A model generated the notes under the pieces. It did no database searches. It was not told the DNA's origin and saw nothing but the letters and a program-made list of their open reading frames with translations. The translations under genes were made by a program, and so were the position numbers. 64,000 nt of DNA, taken from Candidatus Eremiobacteraceae bacterium (GTDB lineage: Bacteria > Vulcanimicrobiota > Vulcanimicrobiia > Eremiobacterales > Eremiobacteraceae). Of this stretch, positions 53,594 to 61,333 are shown piece by piece; position 1 is the stretch's first letter, and each line of letters begins with the position of its first letter. The stretch lies in the NCBI GenBank assembly GCA_035295225.1, contig DATGJI010000058.1, forward strand, positions 1 to 64,000. The letters run 5' to 3'.

Positions 53594-54316
53594 TTACGGT
53601 ACCGGCGGAATGTCATCTCGCAGATCGTTAGCAGCCTGCTGCACGTCGTCCAAGAACATCGCCATACGTTTAACCGTCACCGGAAACTTCGCGTCGTGGC
53701 GGAGTATGTCTCGCCGCAAGAAATTCTGAATCTTGTTCTTAACCGCAAGCAACCGCGCTGTAAACACCTTCGAAACCTCGGGCGCTACGAAGGAGTCGGC
53801 GTCGAGGCTGCCATGAACCGCTTTTAGAACGTCTTGCATCGCCCTTGTGAGATCGAATGCCTGTTGCCGAAGGCTCCGTGGTCGGGGAAGCGAATCGATT
53901 ACCTCCCTCGCACGTGCGGCGACCTTGACATCTGACTCGTGCTGATTGCTCAGGTCCCTAATATGAATCTCGGCTTTACTGCCTGGGGTTGCGGGGGTTG
54001 GCGTGCAAATGGATTGCGTGCGTCCAGCATCAATGGCGTCGATTTCAGACGGCACGGCCGCCTCAGCCGCTCTCTCCTGAATGCTAAACTCACTCCTAGC
54101 TTTGGGTGCGAACTCCAGTATTTTATCTATCCTGTCGTCGTTCCAAGCCACGTAGCGATAGGCGAAGAACCCGATAGTGGCTCCAGCGACGAGATTGATA
54201 ACGACCCAGACCCAAGGATATGGCACAGTGTTCGGATACGTTGTTTGCAGGATGCCGATTAGTGCCATTAGCCCTGGCCCCGCAACAAAGCCGAATCTCG
54301 ACATACCAACGCGCAC
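53594..54316 (-). CDS. Membrane-anchored helical protein, unknown
   Basis: 240 residues from a GTG at 54316; an ATG at 54304 is also possible. Two hydrophobic segments near the N-terminus (FVAGPGLMALIGILQ and WVWVVINLVAGATIGFFAY), then a cytoplasmic-type polar and helical region (about 75-240). I do not recognise it. It is divergent from the Fic gene and convergent with the nuclease-like gene. Confidence 0.6.
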   Translation of the reverse strand: MRVGMSRFGFVAGPGLMALIGILQTTYPNTVPYPWVWVVINLVAGATIGFFAYRYVAWNDDRIDKILEFAPKARSEFSIQERAAEAAVPSEIDAIDAGRTQSICTPTPATPGSKAEIHIRDLSNQHESDVKVAARAREVIDSLPRPRSLRQQAFDLTRAMQDVLKAVHGSLDADSFVAPEVSKVFTARLLAVKNKIQNFLRRDILRHDAKFPVTVKRMAMFLDDVQQAANDLRDDIPPVP

Positions 54317-54406
54317 AGACCATGCGTTCGTCCCGTGATCTGGAATATCCCTAGCGGCGTCCTTAAAGTCTGGTACGCTTAGATGCCGAATTTAGCCTTA
54401 TATTTT

Positions 54407-54426
54407 CGGTTTTTGGTAAAAAACCG
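54407..54426. promoter_or_regulatory. AT-rich inverted repeat upstream of the Fic gene
   Basis: CGGTTTTT-GGTA-AAAAACCG, perfect 8-bp arms, 51 bp before the Fic start. The stretch 54380-54477 is strongly AT-rich. It could be an operator for autoregulation or a terminator; both are inference. Confidence 0.45.
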
Positions 54427-54477
54427 TAATTATATATTGCGCAATTATGGCTTCATGTATAAAATCAAAATTAATCT

Positions 54478-55755
54478 ATGAGTCATTTTGAGAACCGTAT
54501 CTGGACGCCTGCACCAGACGCCATTGGGTTGCCGCGCAGCGCCCGGCAAGGCGGCGCTTATCACGTCTACATCCCTGATTTACTGACGGCACGAACCTTT
54601 TCCATAGGGGGAACCGAGGCGGCCGACGTTGCCGACGCTGAGCGAGCAATTATCGAACTCGACCGGACGGCGACGGCGCTGGTCGATACTGAAGCACTTG
54701 CCCGGCTGCTGCTACGCGCGGAGTCGGTCGCTTCCTCGCATATTGAGGGGTTGCAGATTGGCCCCCGCCGACTACTGAAGGCTGACGCTGCGCGTCGATA
54801 CGGGGATGAGCCACGCGACATCACCGCTGCCGAAGTTCTCGCCAACATCGACGCAATGGCCTACTCCATTCACGCCGTAAGCAACGGAGAGTTGATCACG
54901 CCAGCGCTGATTAGCGAAACGCATCGACGTTTGCTCGCGCCAACTTCACTCGCTATACATGGCGGAGAAACGCGTACGCAGCAAAATTGGATCGGCGGTA
55001 GCTCGTACAATCCGTGTTCTGCCGCATTCATCCCGCCACCATGGGAAATGGTCGACGAACTGCTCACAGATCTCTGCGCTTTTTCTAACGGCGATTCACT
55101 TCCAGCTGTCGCGCAGGCAGCGATCGCACACGCTCAATTCGAAACCATCCATCCCTTCATCGATGGCAATGGCCGAGTCGGCCGCGCTCTGATTCACTTG
55201 ATCTTCCGGCGCCGAAAGCTTACAACTGGCGTCTCCCCGCCAGTTTCGCTCATCCTGGCGACGCGCGCGCGCGACTATGTCGCAGGTTTGACCGCGACGC
55301 GGTACGAGGGAGCACCCGATTCGCCAAAAGCGCGCGAAGGACTTAACCTATGGTTGGGTGAGTTCGCGGCGGCATGTAAGCGTGCAACCGCCGACGCGGC
55401 TGTCTTTGAAGAACGCATTCGCGCAATCCAAGATGGCTGGCGTAGCCGCCTAGGTAGCGTGCGGAAACACTCCGTCGCGCTCCGAATCATCGAACTGTTG
55501 CCCGGCACACCGATCCTCACCATTGCCGAGGCGCAGAAAATGACTGGCGCTAGTGCCTCGAGCGTTAACGAAGCTATACAGCGGCTTCAAGTTGCAGAGA
55601 TTATCGTGCCAACGGTGGTGGGGCGTAAGCGGAAACAAGTGTACCAGGCAACTGACGTCGTGGACGCGTTCGTTGCTCTCGAGAGACAGCTTGCGTCACC
55701 CGCTGCTGATACGCTAGTTGAAGAACCCGTGCGAGCGGTCCCGGCGCGAACATAG
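54478..55755 (+). CDS. Fic-family protein (AMPylation-type), autoinhibited class II
   Basis: 425 residues. N-terminal DUF4172-like part, inhibitory helix S86-SHI-E90-G91 (the S/T-x-x-x-E-G/N motif, in which the Glu blocks ATP binding), and the Fic core with HPFIDGNGRVGRAL (H225 catalytic). C-terminal winged helix (about 330-395: ILTIAEAQKMTGASASSVNEAIQRL) for DNA or protein recognition. Fic proteins transfer AMP, or sometimes other groups, from a nucleotide to a target protein. A small gene follows 13 bp downstream. Confidence 0.93.
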   Translation: MSHFENRIWTPAPDAIGLPRSARQGGAYHVYIPDLLTARTFSIGGTEAADVADAERAIIELDRTATALVDTEALARLLLRAESVASSHIEGLQIGPRRLLKADAARRYGDEPRDITAAEVLANIDAMAYSIHAVSNGELITPALISETHRRLLAPTSLAIHGGETRTQQNWIGGSSYNPCSAAFIPPPWEMVDELLTDLCAFSNGDSLPAVAQAAIAHAQFETIHPFIDGNGRVGRALIHLIFRRRKLTTGVSPPVSLILATRARDYVAGLTATRYEGAPDSPKAREGLNLWLGEFAAACKRATADAAVFEERIRAIQDGWRSRLGSVRKHSVALRIIELLPGTPILTIAEAQKMTGASASSVNEAIQRLQVAEIIVPTVVGRKRKQVYQATDVVDAFVALERQLASPAADTLVEEPVRAVPART

Positions 55756-55768
55756 GCAAGGAGAACAA

Positions 55769-56098
55769 ATGATTTGGACGGCATGGAACAACGGAAGTCA
55801 TCTTCGTTCTGGTGGAGGCTACGGCTTCAAAATCGAAGCCGCCGACCGTGACCGCCATATCTCCCGCGCGTGGAAAACGGTCCTTGTAGATCTTCCTGGC
55901 CCAGAGCAAGCTACGGTAGAAGTGAATATCGATAAGAAGTCATTTTGGAGTTCTACGTGTCGTGAGATCGTAAGTCACGTAATTGGTAAGTGGTTAATCG
56001 CTAACGGTTATGCGCCTTGGCGCTGCTCCACACCCCCTAAGTTCAGCGTTGTCGAAACTGCAAGACGGCACTTTGCAGTGCAGAGTTTAACTGATTGA
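55769..56098 (+). CDS. Small protein downstream of Fic gene
   Basis: 109 residues from the ATG at 55769, with AAGGAG 7 nt upstream. MIWTAWNNGSHLRSGGGYGF at the start and a beta-rich middle (KTVLVDLPGPEQATVEVNI). No known domain. The gene is 13 bp from the Fic stop on the same strand, so they form one operon. It might be a Fic inhibitor, partner or target. Confidence 0.7.
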   Translation: MIWTAWNNGSHLRSGGGYGFKIEAADRDRHISRAWKTVLVDLPGPEQATVEVNIDKKSFWSSTCREIVSHVIGKWLIANGYAPWRCSTPPKFSVVETARRHFAVQSLTD

Positions 56099-56199
56099 AT
56101 TAACCGACTGACCCGGGACGCTCCCAGCATGGCGAACTCAGTGAACTGGAGTCGCATCGAGAACTTAATCGGAAAAACAAGATGGTCGGGATATGAAAC

Positions 56200-56574
56200 C
56201 TAGACGTTTTGCAATTTGACTAGGGCGACCAGGTATGCGGAATCCGGATTGCCTCTAGCGGAGGATCGAACGGTACCGGTTTCAGATATCAATCCACTAA
56301 AGTGCTGCTCGATTTGCGAAGCGACGCTTACGTCGTCGATGACGATGCCCAGTTCAATATTCCGCTGGTAGGCTGCATGAGTTGGATTTGCTGAGGTAAC
56401 AATTGCCTTGCGGAGGTCGGCAACAATCACCTTCGCATGTAACACTGAACGCTCACGTGGATTTTGGCTTAACCCACGGGGATCAAAGTACACCTGAGGC
56501 AACCGCTTCCCCGGCCACTCGTTTCGAACAAAGCGATGCGCGAAGCGATCTACAACAGGGTGAGATATTGGCCC
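56200..56574 (-). pseudogene. Truncated PLD-family (HKD) nuclease, DrmC-like
   Basis: An open stretch of 124 codons without a natural N-terminus. The second HKD motif is present: SVLHAKVIVADLRKAIVTSAN (H-x-K-x4-D), followed by RNIELGIVIDDVSVASQIEQHF. WPGKRLPQVYFDPRGL lies before it. This is the C-terminal half of a phospholipase-D-type nuclease such as DrmC of DISARM systems. The frame is closed upstream by a TGA at 56575-56577, where integrase-like sequence starts on the other strand. Confidence 0.7.
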
Positions 56575-56645
56575 TCAGATGGGAGGACGTGAACTTTGAT
56601 AGCGGCTGCTTAGACGTTCGGCACTCAACGCGATGCCGTGGATAA
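56550..56645 (+). pseudogene. Tyrosine recombinase (integrase) fragment
   Basis: About 31 codons reading LQQGEILALRWEDVNFDSG then CLDVRHS before a stop. This is the box I region of a phage-type integrase (normally G-L-R-x-GE-L-x-AL-RW-x-D-V). The catalytic Arg position appears to be Gln, and the remaining domains are absent. It is the expected neighbour of a tRNA attachment site, now dead. Confidence 0.7.
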
Positions 56646-56723
56646 ATTGCAAAAATGCTCGCGAATTGAGGCCATTGGCTAAAGTTAGGCTCCAAATAGA
56701 ACTCGATCAGCGAAATCGAACGT

Positions 56724-56759
56724 AAAAAAACAACCCGCGGTCCTTATAGGACGCGGGTT
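56724..56759 (-). terminator. Rho-independent terminator of tRNA-Ala
   Basis: On the minus strand, AACCCGCG pairs with CGCGGGTT, extended by a 4-bp TCCT/AGGA stem with one bulged base. Seven T residues follow (A-run at 56724-56730 on the plus strand). Confidence 0.85.
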
Positions 56760-56766
56760 CCAATGG

Positions 56767-56839
56767 TGGAGATGAGGGGACTCGAACCCCTGACCCCTTA
56801 CATGCGAAGCAAGTGCTCTACCAGCTGAGCTACATCCCC
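56767..56839 (-). tRNA. tRNA-Ala (CGC)
   Basis: 73 nt without encoded CCA. Acceptor arms GGGGATG/CATCTCC with one G-U pair, D arm AGCTCAGCTGGTAGAGC, anticodon stem CTTGC/GTAAG around TTCGCAT (anticodon CGC), T arm with GGTTCGAGTCCC. Its 3' end is repeated at 52245 as the left boundary of the island. Confidence 0.95.
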
Positions 56840-57348
56840 ACGGGTCCAGTCGAAGATTATAGCATGACCCGCTTGGCCCTGCAAATTCGAGGACCGAGCG
56901 GACATCTCTAGCGCCACTTCTCTAGTGTACTGCAAGGCCGAAAGATATAACTATTTGTGCCGGCGATCTCGCAATCGTCGTTGCCGCCCAAGAGTTGCCG
57001 CTTGCGCCATTCATCCGTGATGGTTTCTATTGTCGAAAGACACCGAACGGAAACGCGGCGCGGACTTCGCTCCGTCATCAGCGTTGTGGGTGCGCTGTTG
57101 CGATTTCCCTTCAGCGGGAACGTGGGGACCGAAGTCGCACCATCGCTACGAGGTTGATGAGCTTGGAGCGGCGTCGACCTTCCGGAGTTGAAGGGTGTGA
57201 CCGAAACCAGCGCGCTTTGGCCGCCAAGATGGCCTTCCCGGTCCGTGGCCCAGTTCGCGAAGGGCGCACCTGGGGTCGCTATGCAACAAAGTCCTCGCGA
57301 GGTGGTATGCTCTGCAGCAGCTCCGCTTCGAATTGATGGGAGTTTCCT
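56840..57348. other. Stretch with no gene I can support
   Basis: About 500 bp. There is one long minus frame (56908-57390, 160 codons), but its product has no recognisable pattern, no Shine-Dalgarno and overlaps the next gene. It is left unannotated. This could be remains of decayed genes. Confidence 0.4.
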
Positions 57349-57699
57349 GTGGTTGGACAGACTATCGGCGCACGGTTGATCAAAAGACAAGCCCGGCTAG
57401 CGACAAAGCTCGCGCGCGTCCGTGCGAAGCTCGCGAACCTGGACGGGGCGACGGCCTATCGCGTGCGCGAGTATCATAACGGCCTCGTCGGCATGCTTCG
57501 CAGGATCGCGTCCGTCGTTCTTTGGGCGGCCTTCTGGTGGCTCGGCTGCAAGGCGATCACCGGCATACTCGACGATGTTTTCGGAGCCGAGGAACAGCTC
57601 GTGCCGGTCACGCGTCAGACCCCAGCGGCCGGCGGACACACATTTTGGACCTTCGGCCGGCGCATGCGAAGCGGCGAAAGCCAGATCGTTCAGCGGTAA
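57349..57699 (+). CDS. Small membrane protein, hypothetical
   Basis: 116 residues from a GTG with GGGAG upstream. A basic N-terminal helix or coiled coil (RLIKRQARLATKLARVRAKLANL), one hydrophobic segment (IASVVLWAAFWWLGCKAITGIL), then a short polar tail. It is 61 bp before the serine hydrolase. The family is unknown. Confidence 0.55.
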   Translation: MVGQTIGARLIKRQARLATKLARVRAKLANLDGATAYRVREYHNGLVGMLRRIASVVLWAAFWWLGCKAITGILDDVFGAEEQLVPVTRQTPAAGGHTFWTFGRRMRSGESQIVQR

Positions 57700-57760
57700 C
57701 GATACAAACATAATCTTAACACGCACGATGTACTCTTCCGCTTGAGGGAGAGAAACCATC

Positions 57761-59134
57761 ATGCGTTTTAAATTTCTTGCCGCAGCATTCATCGCACTTG
57801 CTTTCGCCTGCCGCGCTCTTGCCGACACGTCTCAGCTGCCTGCAGGGCCGATGGGTCAGCGCGTTAGCTCATACGTCGTCGCGTTCAATGCCGGCCAAGC
57901 ACAGATGCTGGCATGGGTCAAAGCCAACATGACCGCGCAAGCAATAGCGGCGCGCACGAACGCCGATCAGATCGCGCTCTACCAAAGGATGCGCGGTGAT
58001 CTGAAGTCGCTGAAGTTCCTCCGTGTTCTCTCAGGTGGTCCCGCGGAATTGACCATCGAAGTTCGGGGAGGCAGCGGCGATCCCGTCACAATGGATTTTC
58101 GCTTCGACGGCTCGCCCCTCGAGCGCGTGACGGGTCTTGGCGTGAGGATAGGCGCCGGCGCCGTTCCGCCTCTTCCATCCGTCAACCACACGTTAGACGA
58201 CGTCAAGCTCAGCGTCGCGCTTCGCGCCTTTCTCAAGACGAGAACTGGCGAAGGAAAATTTTCCGGTTCTGTCCTTGTCGCACATCACGGATCAACTGTT
58301 TTTGGCAACGCGTACGGGTCGGCGAACAAACCATTCGGCATCCCGAACTCCCTGACGACGCGATTCAATCTCGGTTCGATCGACAAACTCATGACGCGTA
58401 TCGCGATCGAGCAGCTCGTCGAGGCCGGCCGGCTTCACTACGACGACAAGCTCGCTTCTCTTCTGCCGTCGTATCCCAATCACGACGCCGCGCGGCGCGT
58501 CGATCTGCAGCAGCTCGTCGACATGACGTCAGGGATCGGAGATTTTTTCGGCGCCGAGTTCGACAGCTCGCCAAAGGATCGGTTTCGCTCGCTGCAGGAC
58601 TACCTGCCGCTGTTCGGCACAAGGCCACTCGCCTTTGCCCCCGGATCGGCGCACCTCTACTCGAACGGCGGCTACGTCGTGCTCGGGCTGATCATCGAAC
58701 GCGTCACGGGTACTTCGTATTACGACTACGTCGAACGTCATATCTTCGCGCCTGCCGGCATGACCGACTCGGGCTGGTATGACGTCGACGATCCAGTCAC
58801 GCGCGTCGCGACGGGGTACACGCAGACACCGGGTGGTCTCCGGTCCAACATCTACGAATTGCCCGCTCGCGGATCGTCGGCCGGCGGCGGGTATTCGACG
58901 TCGCTCGACCTCTTGAAGTTCGCTCGCGCGCTCGAGGGCGGCCGACTTTTGAACACCCTCGGAACCGCGCTCGTGCTCGGCCCGGGAATTGGGATCGCCG
59001 GCGGCACCGCCGGTTGCAATGCGGCGCTGGAAATCGATCCGCAAAGCGGGTATATCATCGTCGTCCTCTCAAATTACGATCCACCGTCCGCCGAGGCCGT
59101 CGATGCGCAGATCCGCGCGTGGCTTGGGCTATGA
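57761..59134 (+). CDS. Serine hydrolase of the beta-lactamase/class C (AmpC-like) fold, secreted
   Basis: 457 residues. Signal peptide (LAAAFIALAFACRALA). An N-terminal region (about 25-135) is unassigned. Then the beta-lactamase-related domain: S206-I-D-K209 (SxxK nucleophile), Y300-S-N (YxN), and GGYVVLGLIIERVTG. The third KTG/HxG-type box is replaced by GGTAGCN, so a true lactamase role is doubtful; esterase or D-peptidase activity is more likely. A GAGGGAG Shine-Dalgarno precedes the ATG. A response-regulator gene follows 21 bp downstream. Confidence 0.88.
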   Translation: MRFKFLAAAFIALAFACRALADTSQLPAGPMGQRVSSYVVAFNAGQAQMLAWVKANMTAQAIAARTNADQIALYQRMRGDLKSLKFLRVLSGGPAELTIEVRGGSGDPVTMDFRFDGSPLERVTGLGVRIGAGAVPPLPSVNHTLDDVKLSVALRAFLKTRTGEGKFSGSVLVAHHGSTVFGNAYGSANKPFGIPNSLTTRFNLGSIDKLMTRIAIEQLVEAGRLHYDDKLASLLPSYPNHDAARRVDLQQLVDMTSGIGDFFGAEFDSSPKDRFRSLQDYLPLFGTRPLAFAPGSAHLYSNGGYVVLGLIIERVTGTSYYDYVERHIFAPAGMTDSGWYDVDDPVTRVATGYTQTPGGLRSNIYELPARGSSAGGGYSTSLDLLKFARALEGGRLLNTLGTALVLGPGIGIAGGTAGCNAALEIDPQSGYIIVVLSNYDPPSAEAVDAQIRAWLGL

Positions 59135-59155
59135 GAGCACATTCGTGAACGTCAG

Positions 59156-59857
59156 GTGAGGTCGCGTGTTCGGCCGCATGTCCTCGTCGTCGAGGACGAT
59201 CCCAAGACGGCCCGCATCATCAAGCTCTATCTTGAAGCCGAACGATTTCAGGTATCGCTTGCGAACGAAGGTCCCGCTGCGCTCGCCTTTGCGCTCGAGC
59301 ATCATCCGGATATCATGCTCCTCGATCTCATGCTTCCCAAGCTCGACGGCCTTGCGCTGTGCGCGAAGCTGCGTCAGGAGAGCGAGATCCCGATCATCAT
59401 GGTCACCGCGCGCTCGACCGAGGATGACCGCATCACCGGATTGACGGCTGGGGCCGACGACTATCTGATCAAGCCTTTCAGTCCGCGCGAGCTCGTCGCC
59501 CGAGTCCACGCCGTACTGCGCCGCGCAGCGGACAGCGAACCGAGGCGCCGCCGACTCTTCACGTTCGACGGCCTCGAACTCGATGGGACTTCACACTTGC
59601 TCCGGGTTGACGGCAAAGACATCCGGTTGACGCCGACCGAGTTTTCTTTGCTCGAGTCGCTCTGTCGGAGCGCGGGCACCGCTATCTCAAGAGATCGTCT
59701 CATCGAATCGGCGTTCGGCGTGGATTTCGACGGGTCGCCGCGGACGATCGACGTCCATATCGCCAGCCTCCGGAAAAAACTCGGCGATGATGGCGGGCGT
59801 CGCTTCATCGAGACCGTCTCCGGTATCGGCTATCGGTTCACGGGCCGCCGCACATGA
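59156..59857 (+). CDS. OmpR/PhoB-family response regulator
   Basis: 233 residues from a GTG. Receiver: E13-D14-D15, phospho-acceptor D57 (IMLLDLMLPKLDG), switch T84 and K106 (DYLIKPFSPREL). C-terminal winged helix: LTPTEFSLLESLCRSAG, then TIDVHIASLRKKLGDDGG and FIETVSGIGYRFTG. The stop overlaps the kinase ATG by 4 bp (ATGA). The close upstream hydrolase may be part of the unit. Confidence 0.94.
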   Translation: MRSRVRPHVLVVEDDPKTARIIKLYLEAERFQVSLANEGPAALAFALEHHPDIMLLDLMLPKLDGLALCAKLRQESEIPIIMVTARSTEDDRITGLTAGADDYLIKPFSPRELVARVHAVLRRAADSEPRRRRLFTFDGLELDGTSHLLRVDGKDIRLTPTEFSLLESLCRSAGTAISRDRLIESAFGVDFDGSPRTIDVHIASLRKKLGDDGGRRFIETVSGIGYRFTGRRT

Positions 59858-61284
59858 CGGGTTTGCGCCTGCGGCTCTTCCTCGTGATCGCCCTTGTCAG
59901 CGTCGTCACGCTCGGCGCAGTCGGCGCGTTCTCGTCGCGTGCGACGACGGAGCTGCTCCAAAACATGGATGTTGCCGAACCTTCCATGGCCGGCGAAGCG
60001 ATTCGCGGTCAGTTGCAGACGTACTATGCTTCGCACGGTGTCGCCGATTTCAGCGGCGAGCTGCGGTCATTGGGAAACGAACACCACGTCGGTCTTGTGG
60101 CGATCTCCAAGTCCGGAGCGTTGCTTGGTGCATCGTCATCGGCGCTTGCGCACGCTCGCATCACGCGTCAGGGAGACGAGCTGCAGATCGCATCGAACAG
60201 CGACGCGGGAGGGGCCGCTGAGACGCGACTCATCATTCGCGGCGCCATCGGTGACATCCGCGACAAGTCGGGTGCGATCGTCGCTACGATATTTGCGCTG
60301 CCGCAATCCGATCGTGGCGCCGCATCGCAGCTGCCGGCTCTGGCTGCCGCCCGGGCGCGGGAATCGATTTGGACAGCGACAGCGGTGGGCGTTTTCGCGG
60401 CGTTGTGCGCCGCCCTCGTGCTCTCGGCGCAGATACTTCGTCCTATCCGGGCGCTTCAGGCTGCGGCCGGCCGCATGGAATCCGGCGACTTCGGCGCACG
60501 CGTGCATCTGCGCGGTCACGATGAGATCGCAGCGCTCGGCCAATCGTTCGATTCGATGGCCGGGAACCTCGCGCGCTTGGAACAGCTCCGAAAGAATCTC
60601 GTGTCGGACATCGCACACGAGCTCCGATCTCCGCTCACGAACATCCGGGCACATATCGAAGCGTTGCAGGATGGTCGCATCGCGCCGGATGCCGCTTCCT
60701 TCGAATCCATCGCCGAGGAGAGCCGATTGCTCGAACGACTCGTCTCGGATCTGCAGGATCTAAGCCTGGCTGACGCCGGCGCGCTGCGTCTCGACCTGGC
60801 CGCGCTGCACGTAGGCCCTGTTGTGACCGCGGCGGTCGACGCGTTCCGAGCAACGCTCGATCGAAAGGCATTGACTGTTGATCGCAACGTACCCGACGAT
60901 GCCGTGGTCGTCGCCGATCCGTACCGCCTCAGGCAGATCGTGCAGAACCTGCTCGCAAACGCCGTGAACTACGCATCCGACGGCGGCCGGGTGGAAATCA
61001 ACGCGAATCGCGTCAGCGGGTCGATCGAGACGGTCGTCTTCAATTCCGGTTCGCATGTCGACGATGAAGAGCTCGTCGCGATCTTCGACCGTTTTCATAG
61101 GATCGATCGATCGCGCGCGCGCTCAACGGGCGGCGCCGGCCTCGGTCTCGCTATCGTGAAGCAACTCGTGGAAGCGCATGGCGGAAGAGTCTGGGCGTGC
61201 AACGCGGCAGCCGGGTTCGAAGTTCATTTCACGCTTCCGGCGGCGGACCATAAAGGTCCGCCCAACAGCGTCGGCGGACCATAA
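59854..61284 (+). CDS. Two-component sensor histidine kinase
   Basis: 476 residues. TM1 (FLVIALVSVVTLGAVGAF), a periplasmic sensor (about 30-170), TM2 (TAVGVFAALCAALVLSA), HAMP (LRPIRALQAAAGRMESGDFGARV), HisKA with H255 in VSDIAHELRSPLTNIRAHI, and HATPase with QIVQNLLANAVNYASDGG (N-box) and GGAGLGLAIVKQLVEAHGG (G2). The last 13 residues (ADHKGPPNSVGGP) and the stop codon are contributed by the hairpin repeats at 61242 and 61273. It pairs with the preceding response regulator. Confidence 0.93.
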   Translation: MTGLRLRLFLVIALVSVVTLGAVGAFSSRATTELLQNMDVAEPSMAGEAIRGQLQTYYASHGVADFSGELRSLGNEHHVGLVAISKSGALLGASSSALAHARITRQGDELQIASNSDAGGAAETRLIIRGAIGDIRDKSGAIVATIFALPQSDRGAASQLPALAAARARESIWTATAVGVFAALCAALVLSAQILRPIRALQAAAGRMESGDFGARVHLRGHDEIAALGQSFDSMAGNLARLEQLRKNLVSDIAHELRSPLTNIRAHIEALQDGRIAPDAASFESIAEESRLLERLVSDLQDLSLADAGALRLDLAALHVGPVVTAAVDAFRATLDRKALTVDRNVPDDAVVVADPYRLRQIVQNLLANAVNYASDGGRVEINANRVSGSIETVVFNSGSHVDDEELVAIFDRFHRIDRSRARSTGGAGLGLAIVKQLVEAHGGRVWACNAAAGFEVHFTLPAADHKGPPNSVGGP

Positions 61285-61324
61285 AGGTCCGCCCAACAAC
61301 GTCGGCGGACCATAAAGGTCCGCC
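61242..61324. repeat. Triple hairpin repeat, cluster 1
   Basis: Three copies of a 21-bp hairpin (arms GGCGGACC and GGTCCGCC around ATAAA) at 61242-61262, 61273-61293 and 61304-61324, at a 31-bp period. The first two copies overlap the 3' end of the histidine kinase gene; the TAA stop is in the loop of copy 2. They lie between convergent genes and may stop transcription. Confidence 0.9.
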
Positions 61325-61333
61325 CAACAGGAC

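Larger units (their letters stand above)
52245..56794. mobile_element. tRNA-Ala-inserted genomic island (about 4.5 kb)
   Basis: The element lies between the partial tRNA copy at 52245 and the intact tRNA-Ala at 56767. It holds a PD-(D/E)XK nuclease-like gene, a membrane protein, a Fic gene with a partner, and remnants of a PLD gene and a tyrosine integrase. Base composition is lower in GC, most clearly at 54380-54477. The integrase is dead, so the island is probably fixed. Cargo content suggests defence or toxin function. Confidence 0.8.

Noticed and set aside
56908-57390. 160-codon open frame on the minus strand near the tRNA
   Set aside because: No RBS, no recognisable protein pattern, overlaps the start of the gene at 57349. 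High-GC DNA gives many chance frames.
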